A program made the translations under genes and the position numbers. From Rivularia sp. PCC 7116 (GTDB lineage Bacteria > Cyanobacteriota > Cyanobacteriia > Cyanobacteriales > Nostocaceae), in the NCBI RefSeq assembly GCF_000316665.1, contig NC_019678.1:1736001-1800000 (forward strand): DNA of 64,000 bases, in the 5' to 3' direction. Every line of letters begins with the position of its first letter. Positions within the stretch are counted from its first letter, which is position 1. The notes under the pieces were generated by a model. That model saw only the letters and a program-made list of their open reading frames with translations. It had not been told where the DNA came from and made no database searches. Positions 26,143 to 35,017 of this stretch are shown here, one piece after another.

Positions 26143-26838
26143 TTGCAAGCAAAAGATATTAAAAATAAGTTAAAATATCTTATAAGGGAAGCATCTATAG
26201 TAGACCCGAATTTAGCAAGAAGATTAGATGAAATAAACCGTTGGGTAAAAGACTTAAAGCCCGGTTCGTTAACTGCAAAAAAATTTGTAATCTTATTTTT
26301 AGAACAAGTAATTAGAGATGCTGAAGTTTGGCTTAGTGTTAAATCTTTACCGACATACGAAGAACAGCAAGCAGCTTTTGATGCTCTTAAACCGAGTTTG
26401 AAATTCTGGTACAGTTATTTATTTCCTAAATGGCTTAGCGAAAATGACTCTAAATTTTATATTTGGAGACAAAAATTAATGTCAGGTCAATTTTCTGGGG
26501 AAGATACTGATTTAATTGCATCTGTTGTAGATAATATTCAACGTCGTGGAGGTACTGTCGTCAAAAGATATATCGCAGATTTTTCAATGGCTACCGATAT
26601 AATTGTAAGTAGCGGCTACGATACATGTCTTTGCGTTCAACTTACTAGCTTAAGTGAAGAATTTTTTCAAGAAAAATTTAACAATTGGGAATCGACATTA
26701 CGTTTTTGGAAGATAGATAAAGGACTACTATTAAGCTACAATCCAGGTATCACCGATTTTGTAGACAGAATAGTGAATGTGACGCTGTATAACAGCAATC
26801 ATCTTGAAACAGGTATTTATTTAACATTTAGTTTTTAG
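26143..26838 (+). CDS. Protein of unknown function, possible nuclease-like C-terminal domain
   Basis: 231 residues from TTG at 26143, with GAGGG about 10 bp upstream; no in-frame ATG gives a full-length product. I do not recognise the family with certainty. The N-terminal ~130 residues are helical. The C-terminal ~90 residues alternate strands and helices (ATDIIVSSGYDTCLCVQLTS ... ESTLRFWKIDKGLLLSYNPG ... NSNHLETGIYLTF). The 'D...xQxT' spacing recalls restriction-endonuclease-like folds, in which Asp and Glu/Gln-x-Lys bind metal, but the lysine is not there, so activity is doubtful. The gene 57 bp downstream runs in the same direction and is also unknown; the two probably form a unit. Confidence 0.5.
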   Translation: MQAKDIKNKLKYLIREASIVDPNLARRLDEINRWVKDLKPGSLTAKKFVILFLEQVIRDAEVWLSVKSLPTYEEQQAAFDALKPSLKFWYSYLFPKWLSENDSKFYIWRQKLMSGQFSGEDTDLIASVVDNIQRRGGTVVKRYIADFSMATDIIVSSGYDTCLCVQLTSLSEEFFQEKFNNWESTLRFWKIDKGLLLSYNPGITDFVDRIVNVTLYNSNHLETGIYLTFSF

Positions 26839-26895
26839 TATTTAATTGTTAACCAATTAAACAGTCAGCAATATCTCTTAATAATTAGAGTCATA

Positions 26896-27372
26896 ATGGT
26901 AAAGGAAATGTCAATCGACTGTCAAAAGAGATTAGATAAATTTATAGAATCAGTAGAAGCGGCTCAAAAATTACAAAATGACATAGTAAGATACGGACTA
27001 GAAGCAGCTTATTTATATGCTGAAGATGTAGATGGAGATTGGTTAGAAAAGTGGGATGAAGATGAAACCACACAAATTAATTTTGTTGAATCTGTTACTA
27101 CCTTTTTAGAAAGTGATGATTGGGTAGCCGTAAGTGTAAGAAAACAGTTACAGGGCAAATCATTGTGTGAAATTGCAACTCAGTTAGAAGATTGTCTGAG
27201 ACTTTCTGAAGCAGAAAACCTAGTATTTGCCATCAAAACTGTTTTAGTAGAAAGCGCGAGTTTAGAAAAGATTAATTGTAGCTTCAGGGATGAAAAAGAA
27301 GCTGTTGATTTATTAGATTTAGCAGAACAATTGGTAAAGAGGTTAGAAAGAATTTTTGAAATGAGTAAATAG
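26896..27372 (+). CDS. Acidic alpha-helical protein of unknown function
   Basis: 158 residues, rich in Glu/Asp and Leu, predicted all-helical, without Cys motif, signal or membrane segment. It starts at ATG 26896 (an in-frame second Met, 26908, is equally possible). It follows the unknown gene at 26143 in the same direction and probably shares its transcript. No catalytic motif is visible; an adaptor or inhibitor role for its neighbour is conceivable but unsupported. Confidence 0.5.
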   Translation: MVKEMSIDCQKRLDKFIESVEAAQKLQNDIVRYGLEAAYLYAEDVDGDWLEKWDEDETTQINFVESVTTFLESDDWVAVSVRKQLQGKSLCEIATQLEDCLRLSEAENLVFAIKTVLVESASLEKINCSFRDEKEAVDLLDLAEQLVKRLERIFEMSK

Positions 27373-27555
27373 ATAGTAACTATAAATGTAGAGACATTTC
27401 TTTAAGAGCCAGATTACAGTTTGTAAGCTCTATATACAAATCTCTGCCTTCATTTTGTTATGGAGGCAGAGCTACCATGTATCTCGTTGATTCCGCTACT
27501 AGTTATAATTTTATAACGAGAATGTATGAAAAAGAATCGACTGCTAAATCCTAAT

Positions 27556-28146
27556 TTAATTTGCAACTTCAGCCATTTCAACAACTCGTCCGTCGTAATC
27601 TTTCACTAAAAAATTTAACGGCTTGCGATTGCGAATTTTAAACTTTAATCCTCGTGTTTCAACTCGCAATAAAATCATTTCCAGGCAATCACGATCGAAG
27701 CATACGTGACGCTGCTGACTTTTACTACCTAAACTAGCCCCAGTAATAACATGTAACTGAGTATTTTTCTTCAACTGATACCAAAGTCCTTCAGTTGCAT
27801 TCGACATTTTGCTTGGATAAGTGGGACTGCTACCCAAGTACAATGGATCGACTCCCGTAGCACCAATAGTTTGTTCGTAATTGTAATAGTAGTGCAAAGG
27901 TACTTCCGCAGCGGGTAAGTCTAACAACCCTTCGTATAAATCGCGGGCAATTTCTAAATCCGACACCATAATAGTATGTACCTTGGGAGCGCTAGTAAGA
28001 AACATCCACATAGCACCGGCATAAGCTGCAAGCAGCATCACCATTATGCCTTGAGTAGAGAACAAACTATCCAATGGTAAGAAAGAACCCAAAGTAGTCG
28101 GAGTAAACAAGTAAGCTATTGCGTCAAATGATATAACCATGAACAA
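27556..28146 (-). CDS. Glyoxalase-like (VOC fold) protein with N-terminal membrane segments
   Basis: 196 residues. The first ~55 hold one or two hydrophobic segments (about 5-25 and 30-52). The rest looks like a vicinal-oxygen-chelate/glyoxalase unit: KVHTIMVSDLEIARDLYEGLL with a metal-ligand-type His at its start, a second half RHVCFDRDCLEMILLRVE and a closing NFLVKDYDGRVVEMAEV. No substrate can be named. A membrane-tethered glyoxalase-like protein of this size is found in filamentous cyanobacteria. It is divergent from the sigma-like gene at 28348. Confidence 0.65.
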   Translation of the reverse strand: MFMVISFDAIAYLFTPTTLGSFLPLDSLFSTQGIMVMLLAAYAGAMWMFLTSAPKVHTIMVSDLEIARDLYEGLLDLPAAEVPLHYYYNYEQTIGATGVDPLYLGSSPTYPSKMSNATEGLWYQLKKNTQLHVITGASLGSKSQQRHVCFDRDCLEMILLRVETRGLKFKIRNRKPLNFLVKDYDGRVVEMAEVAN

Positions 28147-28347
28147 ATCAATAAGTATATAAGGTATATAAGAAAGCTGTTTTTGACAAAAGTCAATTAA
28201 GACCTAAATTGCATAGTAGTGCTTAAGAGCGTATGAAAACTTTTAATCAAAATATTCGTGCTAAATACATCAACACCAAGATATTATGCGATTAACGAAA
28301 AATATACATTTCTGAAATAATTCTAGCAATATAGATAAAAAAAGACT

Positions 28348-28986
28348 GTGCAAATTCCTAATTTTCCAGAATCCAACCACCCCTTAGTTAAGTCACTGTT
28401 CCATAAAAGTGACCAAGAACTCATAAATTTATTTGGACAGTATCCAGATGCTGGAAGGTACTTCACGGCAATTTTTTGCCGATACAGCCCCATCGTCTAT
28501 ACCTTAATTATGCATTCAGCCCGTTCTCCAGTACAGGCAGATTACTTGTTTGCTATGACTTGGAAACATATTTATTACCAAGTCGGTGGAGTCAACTTAG
28601 AAGCTACAGAACCAGATGCACCAGCAATGACTTTACAAAACTGGCTGATTAACATGACAGCTTACTGCATCAACGAAACCGAGCTACCACCTACCGAAAG
28701 TATTCATTATTCTCTTAAGACCACTTCACCGCCCCTTTGGTGCTATGTAGAACAGTCATTAGATCAATTACCACCGATGTTAAGGTTAATAGTGTTAATG
28801 GCTCAAACTTTCCACTGGAGTGAAACTAGAATTGCTGCTTACTTACAAGCTGAAGGAGAAGGTATTTCTCCTAATGAAGTAGCAAATTTTCTCCAAGAAG
28901 GTTATCGTATGCTAGAAGAAAAATTACCAGCAGACATCCGTGCTATATATTTGGGTGAAAATTTTCTTCAGCCAGTTTCTGCGTGA
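28348..28986 (+). CDS. Sigma-70/ECF-like regulatory protein
   Basis: 212 residues from GTG at 28348 (MQIPNFPESNHPLVKSLF). The first half resembles sigma region 2 (ELINLFGQYPDAGRYFTAIF ... QADYLFAMTWKHIYYQV) and the second half a region 4-like helix-turn-helix (SLDQLPPMLRLIVLMAQTFHWSETRIAAYL), the ECF layout. Key promoter-melting aromatic and basic residues are not obvious, so it may be a divergent sigma factor or a regulator derived from one. It has no adjacent anti-sigma gene. The TPR protein starts 87 bp downstream in the same direction. Confidence 0.6.
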   Translation: MQIPNFPESNHPLVKSLFHKSDQELINLFGQYPDAGRYFTAIFCRYSPIVYTLIMHSARSPVQADYLFAMTWKHIYYQVGGVNLEATEPDAPAMTLQNWLINMTAYCINETELPPTESIHYSLKTTSPPLWCYVEQSLDQLPPMLRLIVLMAQTFHWSETRIAAYLQAEGEGISPNEVANFLQEGYRMLEEKLPADIRAIYLGENFLQPVSA

Positions 28987-29073
28987 AAACGCTGATATTT
29001 GCAAATTATGCTGGTAGTTATTTCCTTGATTGTAAATTATTTTACTTAAAACTAATTTTTAGGGCAAATTTTT

Positions 29074-30177
29074 ATGAAACAGCGAAATTTACTAGCGAAA
29101 GACAAATTTCAACAGTCATTTTGTAAACCTCGCAAGCCATCGCCAAATAAATTGTCTTTGAAGTTGAACAATGCTTTTGGTTTCTTGTTATTTTCCTTGT
29201 TGTTGAGTCCCGTTGCTGCAAGTGCTGCTGATATTACCGAACAATTGCATTATCCCCAAATTGATAAGAAAGTTTTAATCCAGTCGAGAGACGAGGCTGA
29301 TACTTTGCTTCGTTTGGGTGAAAGACAAAATATTCAAGGGAATCCCCATAAAGCGGTTAAATCTTTATTGCAGGCATTAGAAATTTATCATTCGATTGGT
29401 GACTTGAATGCAATTGGTTTAACCTACGAGTTTTTGGGTAAAAGTTACGTCGAGTTGAAGCAGTATAAAAAAGCAAATGATGCAATTAGAAGACGTTTGG
29501 CGATCGCCCGCGATACCAAAGATTTTCAAAGTCAGATTTTTGCATTGAATAATATTGGTACTTTACTGCTACAAAAAGGAGAATTTCAAACAGCTTCCCA
29601 AACTTTCGAGCAAGCATTAATAATCGCTAAAAACATTAATAGTAATGAAGGATATGGAATATCTTTAAGCAATTTGGGACTAGCATCCGCAAGGTTAGGA
29701 GATTACAAAAAAGCAGTTAAACTGTACAAAAATGCTCTTAATTACCGGCGAAAAGTTGGTGATCCCATAGGTGAAGCAAATACTTTGAATAATCTAGGTA
29801 AAGCCTATGAGGTAGTTGGTAATTATCAAGACACGATTGGTAATTATGGATCGGCTTTGAGGCTTGCTAGAGCATCGAGAGATAATCTTAATCAACTACG
29901 GGCAATCGATGGATTAGTAGCCGCTCATAGTTCCGTAGGACGGTATAATCGTGCTTTTGACTTATTAGAAAAACGTTTAGAAATAGCCAGAAACTTACAA
30001 AACCCCCTTGAAGAACTAAAATCTTTTGAATCCTACGCTCTACTCTATGAAAAGCTTGGTAAATATCCCACCGCTCGCAACTTTTATCAAAGAGCAATTA
30101 CTTTAGCAAAAACTCTTGAAGATACTAGAAAAGAAGTGCTGTTGCGCGATCGCGTTACTCAAATGATGAAAAAATAA
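29074..30177 (+). CDS. Secreted tetratricopeptide repeat protein
   Basis: 367 residues. A long N-region with a basic stretch precedes a signal peptide core (about 32-50, cleavage near AASAAD). Then six or seven TPR units run from about residue 70 to 355, for example AIGLTYEFLGKSYVELKQYKKA and ANTLNNLGKAYEVVGNYQDT. Such proteins act as periplasmic scaffolds. The fold call is strong, the partner unknown. HIP1 palindromes are in the gene near 29506 and 30148. It ends before a repeat-rich spacer. Confidence 0.8.
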   Translation: MKQRNLLAKDKFQQSFCKPRKPSPNKLSLKLNNAFGFLLFSLLLSPVAASAADITEQLHYPQIDKKVLIQSRDEADTLLRLGERQNIQGNPHKAVKSLLQALEIYHSIGDLNAIGLTYEFLGKSYVELKQYKKANDAIRRRLAIARDTKDFQSQIFALNNIGTLLLQKGEFQTASQTFEQALIIAKNINSNEGYGISLSNLGLASARLGDYKKAVKLYKNALNYRRKVGDPIGEANTLNNLGKAYEVVGNYQDTIGNYGSALRLARASRDNLNQLRAIDGLVAAHSSVGRYNRAFDLLEKRLEIARNLQNPLEELKSFESYALLYEKLGKYPTARNFYQRAITLAKTLEDTRKEVLLRDRVTQMMKK

Positions 30178-30301
30178 ACTTTTAAGAATTGGGAATTGGA
30201 CGTGGGGATGAGAATATGGGGTGATAAATAGAGAATGTTCTAAGCCCAGTTAAGATATAGCAATCCTATTTGAATTTTGAAAAATACTCACTACATTTTC
30301 T

Positions 30302-30329
30302 GTTCCCTATTCCCTATTCCCTAGCCCCT
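30302..30329. repeat. Heptamer repeat ATTCCCT-type
   Basis: Four successive 7-bp units (GTTCCCT, ATTCCCT, ATTCCCT, AGCCCCT) form an STRR-type tract downstream of the TPR gene. Confidence 0.65.
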
Positions 30330-30418
30330 ACGAGTTATTCCCCAAATAAAAACGGATTCCTATAATTTTTAGGGAATAGGAGAAAAAAACTAAAAAAATA
30401 AGAGCTAGGAATTAATCT

Positions 30419-30488
30419 TAACTCCTAACTCCTAACTCCTAATTCCTAACTTCTAACTGCTAATTCCTAACTTCTAACTCTTAAATTC
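30419..30488. repeat. Ten-unit heptamer (STRR) tract TAACTCC-type
   Basis: Ten contiguous 7-bp units of TAACTCC, TAATTCC, TAACTTC and similar, all beginning with TAA. The tract fills the end of the 316-bp spacer between convergent genes and stops five bases before the stop codon of the DUF2267 gene. Short tandem heptamers of this kind are a hallmark of heterocystous cyanobacterial genomes. Confidence 0.85.
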
Positions 30489-30493
30489 TAATA

Positions 30494-31342
30494 TTAAGCC
30501 TCTTGCCACAACTTAAGAATTGTATCTGGTAAAAATCCTTCTACTTCTTTAATTCTTTCCTGTGATAATTCGTCTTTAGTAGCAGAAAAAACAGATTTAA
30601 CTACCATTCTTTCATCAACACCCTTTTGTAAACCACCTTCTTGACGAATGCGGAATAAAAAAGTGTCGGAGTCAATTTTTAGAGGCGGACGAACTTTACT
30701 CAAGAAAGCCACTATAGGATTAGTATCTTTCCATAAATCGGCAATTTCATTTTGCAAAGCTTTGTTATCAGTAGGTTCTGCTGGCTCGTGCAATTCTTTA
30801 GAAACTCTTTCGGATGCTTCAGTAGTCATCATATCCCGCATAGTACGGAATACCACCTCACTAATATCTCTAGCATCGAAAATATCATTTAAACTGCCCT
30901 TAAGCATTACCTTTTCTAAAAAGGGCATATTCTTGGTAGCTATTGGAGTTGCTGGACCTTTTTCTAAAGCTTTCGGAGGATTTGCCTCCATTTTCTCAAG
31001 TAACTTTTGCCCTTTATCAGTTAATTTAGCCTCTTCAAAGGTAATTAAATGGGGAAGAGGACCATCTTCAGCGCCAAAAGTATTTGCGACTCTAGCATCA
31101 ACCTCGCCTGGGTTTACCGCACTAGGAACATCTTCCTGATTCGCGTATGCATTACCAGAAAATTTAGCTTGGATATACTGTTTTTGATTTAAATAATCTA
31201 AATGTCCTAAAAAGTCACTTTTTGTTAATCCTCTACCTGTAAAATCAGTTTCAGAGAAGCCAATTTCATGCATTCCCTGACCGCCGTCTTTGATTTTTTT
31301 AAGGATAATAAAAGCAACGTCTTCTCTAAGATTAATTGGCAT
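30494..31342 (-). CDS. DUF2267 domain protein
   Basis: 282 residues, cytoplasmic. The N-terminal ~75 residues look like a winged-helix-type module (DVAFIILKKIKDGG ... KSDFLGHLDYLNQKQYIQAKF); residues ~100-130 include FEEAKLTDKGQKLLEKM, also typical of small DNA- or protein-binding winged helices. The C-terminal ~90 residues match the DUF2267 pattern (FLSKVRPPLKIDSDTFLFRI ... VEGFLPDTILKLWQEA). Function is not known. The heptamer repeat tract lies right behind it. Confidence 0.65.
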   Translation of the reverse strand: MPINLREDVAFIILKKIKDGGQGMHEIGFSETDFTGRGLTKSDFLGHLDYLNQKQYIQAKFSGNAYANQEDVPSAVNPGEVDARVANTFGAEDGPLPHLITFEEAKLTDKGQKLLEKMEANPPKALEKGPATPIATKNMPFLEKVMLKGSLNDIFDARDISEVVFRTMRDMMTTEASERVSKELHEPAEPTDNKALQNEIADLWKDTNPIVAFLSKVRPPLKIDSDTFLFRIRQEGGLQKGVDERMVVKSVFSATKDELSQERIKEVEGFLPDTILKLWQEA

Positions 31343-31642
31343 ATAACCCTCCTAAAAGCTTGATTTTAATCTATAGATTTTTGCTGAAGAAATAGTAATC
31401 AAAATTAGACTAGCAATTTGTAGAATCAATCCAACAAAAATAATTAAATAAGTACAGATTAACAATCAATAAAAAAAACAGTTACCTATCCTTTACTTCT
31501 TGTAGCAAACTGCTAGTGTGTCAATGATTAAATCATTCTTACAGCTTCATCAACCACATTAGTAGGTAGAGTTACTTATAGGCATCTGTCACTAGAAACA
31601 ATTTGTATCCGTCACCCGAAACATTTTTACTTCTGATAATTA
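31343..31642. other. AT-rich intergenic region
   Basis: 300 bp between two leftward genes. I see a short direct repeat-like AT-rich sequence but no gene, tRNA or strong hairpin. Confidence 0.4.
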
Positions 31643-33127
31643 TTACTCAGGAATAATTGGCAAAGTGACAGTAACTGTTGTACCTTTGCCGAGAATGCTG
31701 TCAATTTGTATTTGCCCTTGATGATTTTCAAGAATAGCTTTAGAGATAGGTAATCCCAACCCCGAACCAGTAGTATTTTGCATCAAAGTATTTCCCGAAC
31801 TATGACTGCGTGCTGGATCTACTCGGTAAAAACGGTCAAATAAGCGGGGTAAAGCTTCAGCTGGAATACCGATACCGTTATCTATCACTTTGACTTGCAG
31901 TACCGAACGATTAACAAGCTCTATCCGTGCTAATTCAACTTCTACTTTTCCGCTCTCTTGGGTGTAACGTAAAGCATTACTAATTAAATTCGTAAATAAA
32001 CGGACTAATTGTTCCCAATTACCCATGAAAGTAAACCAATCATCAACTAATTCCGGATTGGTTTGAGTTTCTACAGAATCAATAAAATGTAACTGTAAGA
32101 TTACATTTTTTGCAGCAGCAAGCAATTGTTGTTCTTCAACTACTTCCATAAGCAAAGCATCAATAGGGCATGAAGAAAAATCGTAGGCACTGATTCCACT
32201 ATCCTGACGTGCCAAAAACAGTAAATCGTTGACTAACTTACTAAGCCGCTGCGTTAATCTTTCTACTACCTTTAACTGTTGTTGATAATGTTCTACATTA
32301 GCCCCTCGTGCTTGGGTTACTTCCAACTCATTCAAAGCAACCTGCACGTTAGTTTGAATTAAAGCAATAGGACTTCTAAGTTCGTGAGAAGCGTCTGCGG
32401 TAAATTGCTTAAGATGTTGATAAGACTCTCTTACCGGTTGCATTGCTTTTCCAGAAAGAAACCACCCGCTTGCTGCCACAGAAAATAACATCAAACCAAT
32501 ACCCAAACCCAAATCCACAATCAATTGACGGCTGGGTTTTGTCACTTCAAACCAAGGATGACTTACCCGGAGATATCCCAACACTTGCCGTCCAATTTCT
32601 ACTCTTTCAGTAACTTGTCGTAAGAGTATCGGCTCAGAAAGCCCATTTACATTTTCCCTTTGTCTACGGACACTTTCCTTAACGGGGGGAACCCCCGCAC
32701 GGAAGAGTCCTCCCCTTGCTTCCTCGTCTCCCCATCTCCCCCTCTCCCCACTTGCTCTCAACACCCGCACGGTTTCACCCATACGATTCGGATGAATAGG
32801 AATATTTAACGGTTCCGATAAAGTTGACCAAAGCAATTTACCCGTAGGGCTAAACCATTCCCAATCAATACGGTCATCGTCACGAGTATCCGCATTATCA
32901 CGGAAGCTTGCTTCTAGATTAACCCTAAATAGACTGTTATTTGAATTTACAGCTTCGATAACCAGCGAACGTTGCACAACTTCCACCACATGGTTCAAGG
33001 TGTCGTCGATTCGTTCGATCAAAGTATTGCGTACATACAAATACACTCCACTCGCAAACAGCAGCAATAGCACCGCAGTTACTGCTGTATACCAAATCGC
33101 AAGACGACGACGAGTAGTTTGAAACAT
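31643..33127 (-). CDS. Membrane sensor histidine kinase
   Basis: 494 residues: TM1 at about 11-32, a periplasmic sensor domain to ~200, TM2 at ~205-224, then HisKA with the phospho-acceptor His248 in ADASHELRSP and HATPase_c with N-, G1- and G2-boxes (LISNALRYT, VIDNGIGIP, TGSGLGLPISKAI). It is probably paired with a response regulator elsewhere; none adjoins it. The sensor domain contains an odd stretch at 124-165 (RASGERGRWGDEEARGGLF...), encoded by C-rich DNA at 32690-32760 that looks like the CCCATCTCCCC intergenic repeats of these genomes and is flanked by two CCCGCACGG copies. The kinase core is intact. Confidence 0.92.
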   Translation of the reverse strand: MFQTTRRRLAIWYTAVTAVLLLLFASGVYLYVRNTLIERIDDTLNHVVEVVQRSLVIEAVNSNNSLFRVNLEASFRDNADTRDDDRIDWEWFSPTGKLLWSTLSEPLNIPIHPNRMGETVRVLRASGERGRWGDEEARGGLFRAGVPPVKESVRRQRENVNGLSEPILLRQVTERVEIGRQVLGYLRVSHPWFEVTKPSRQLIVDLGLGIGLMLFSVAASGWFLSGKAMQPVRESYQHLKQFTADASHELRSPIALIQTNVQVALNELEVTQARGANVEHYQQQLKVVERLTQRLSKLVNDLLFLARQDSGISAYDFSSCPIDALLMEVVEEQQLLAAAKNVILQLHFIDSVETQTNPELVDDWFTFMGNWEQLVRLFTNLISNALRYTQESGKVEVELARIELVNRSVLQVKVIDNGIGIPAEALPRLFDRFYRVDPARSHSSGNTLMQNTTGSGLGLPISKAILENHQGQIQIDSILGKGTTVTVTLPIIPE

Positions 33128-34166
33128 TACAGTTGCTACCGGCGAACAGTTATTGGTAATCAGTTAAGAATTCTACTCCCTTTCTTCCTGTTCTCCTCTT
33201 GTTATTATCCCGTCTCATCTCTTGCTATTTCTTTGTGTTTACTAAGTATTATCTCTGATAATATTTTTACATTGATTTTGCTTAATTCAATATTATCACT
33301 GAAGTTGTCTTTTAGGAGTAGAGGTTACATTCTTGATGTAAACCTGCTACGAAGCAATGAACAAAAATCGATAAAGGTTCTGACCGCAACTGTTGGTTAT
33401 TTGATGTTAAATTTCAATGACCTAGTTAGGTAAGAACGAAGTAAGAATGTATGGGAGTTTAGGAAGTGTGTTTGTAAAAGAGGAACTATAAGGTTATAAA
33501 TGGCAATATTTTCGTTATCTTCGTAATTCAGGAAAAGTATATTCCATATATTACGAAATATTTCAAAATATACTTTGTTTGATTGCTATTAAATATAGCA
33601 CTCTTTTGCAGACTAGGTTCGCAAAATTAAGGCTATAAAATCCTATCAGTTCTCTATTCACCACATATTTTGCGGTGATTAAGCCACATCATACAATTTC
33701 TATACAGTTTTTTCAACAAACTAGTTGTAAAAGTAATTTCTTACACCTCGTTGATTAATTGTCGCTTCAACAGATAATCCATGACATTAACGAGAGTGGA
33801 TGAAGGCAGATTTTTCTTGGATTATTAGCGGAGGTGATGCATCGCAAAAATAAAATATTGAAATTAATTTGATTGTTTTCATAACCAAATTTCGTTTTTC
33901 ATTACTCTCGGGCTTACCAGGGAATATCTATCAAACCGCTTAATTAAAGCATGAAGTTAAAGTTATGGTTAAACGAACCTTGTATAAAATGTACTGTACC
34001 GGAATATTGGCTCCATAAATCCAGGTGTACGTATTTTTATCTTTTAAATAACTTCATTCTCCAGGTTTATCTTAAATCCCTTTAGCAAACCAATTTGGAT
34101 AAGTCAGAAACAGAGAGTTTATCAAACATACAACATTTACCTTACCGATACCACGGAGATTTTTAG
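33128..34166. other. Long divergent intergenic region upstream of the pilus cluster
   Basis: About 1.04 kb without a credible long gene. It separates the sensor kinase from the first pilin candidate. Features seen: an ATAATCCA/TGGATTAT inverted repeat (33774-33781 and 33818-33825) with a long loop, and shortly after it a strong GGAGG in front of an 11-codon frame (ATG 33837, stop ending 33872) that could be a leader peptide. The region is large enough for elaborate control of the pilus genes. Confidence 0.4.
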
Positions 34167-34745
34167 ATGAAGAAAATTCTAGGCATTTTTGCAGCTAGTG
34201 CAGCAGCTTTAGGTAGCGCTATGATTTCTGCAACACCCGTTCGCGCCCAATCTGCAATTTTACCAGTAGAAATTGAAGTAACTCCATCAGTTTTTCTACG
34301 TACTTATTCTCAGCTGAACTTTGTAGTCAGTCAACAAGACTTACAAGGAGGAAGATCTATAGATCAAGACGCAGGAATTTATGATGAGAACTTAGGTAGT
34401 AGTGCTTTGTCAACAGATGCCCCTAATGAGACAGGTACTGGTACGGTTACTAAAACTATTCCTCGTTTGTATCAAATTTGGGGTAACTCAGCGGCGGATG
34501 TTGAGATTACAGCAACCCAAGAAACTTTAACAGATACAAATGGTGTATCTGGAGGTGGTTTGACTGGGGGAGGAACTGGAGATACAGTCACAATGATTGT
34601 ATCAAATATAACTGAACAGCAGGTTGAGGGAAAAGCTTATAGAGATGGAGAAGGAACCTTTGATTTTACTTTCTCTAACCTTAATGCTACTCAAGATACA
34701 AGATACACAGGTGGTGAAATTACCATCCGAGTTGTAAATCCCTAA
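34167..34745 (+). CDS. Secreted beta-rich protein, candidate chaperone-usher pilin 1
   Basis: 192 residues with a clear signal peptide (about 1-27, cleavage after VRAQS). The mature part is beta-rich and Gly/Thr-rich, has no cysteine, and ends in GGEITIRVVNP, an alternating strand as expected for a pilin that is completed by donor-strand exchange. It begins the gene order secreted protein, secreted protein, chaperone, usher. I assign it as a likely pilus subunit by context and composition; it lacks the disulfide of classical pilins, which is also true of several archaic-type (sigma) subunits. A hairpin follows the gene. Confidence 0.6.
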   Translation: MKKILGIFAASAAALGSAMISATPVRAQSAILPVEIEVTPSVFLRTYSQLNFVVSQQDLQGGRSIDQDAGIYDENLGSSALSTDAPNETGTGTVTKTIPRLYQIWGNSAADVEITATQETLTDTNGVSGGGLTGGGTGDTVTMIVSNITEQQVEGKAYRDGEGTFDFTFSNLNATQDTRYTGGEITIRVVNP

Positions 34746-34766
34746 TCAGATTTATTGTTAAGATTT

Positions 34767-34793
34767 CTGGTGCAGGCAAATGCCTGCTTCCAG
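34767..34793 (+). terminator. Hairpin after pilin candidate 1
   Basis: CTGG-GCAGGC (34767-34777, one unpaired T) pairs with GCCTGC-CCAG (34782-34793), loop AAAT. It starts 22 bp after the stop codon. A T/C-rich but not pure U tract follows, so it may be partial, giving more subunit than downstream mRNA. Confidence 0.5.
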
Positions 34794-35017
34794 TCTCTTC
34801 TTTCTAAGCGCTAACTGTATATCTGCAAAAAATAAGTTGATTTATGTCATTAGTTATGAACTATATCTAACTAATTATTCTTTTCACAACTAACAGTATA
34901 TTTGTTTTGAATTAATCATAATTTATGACATAAAACTATAGCTTTATAGATTGAAACAAGGCTAAAAGTTCATATTCATTTGTTTATTATCGTAGTAAAA
35001 ATATATTTTTTTGAAAA

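Noticed and set aside
33119-33433. 104-codon frame on the plus strand starting inside the sensor kinase 5' end
   Set aside because: It overlaps the kinase start, has a low-complexity Leu/Ser/Tyr composition and no family character; it reads as chance in AT-rich DNA.
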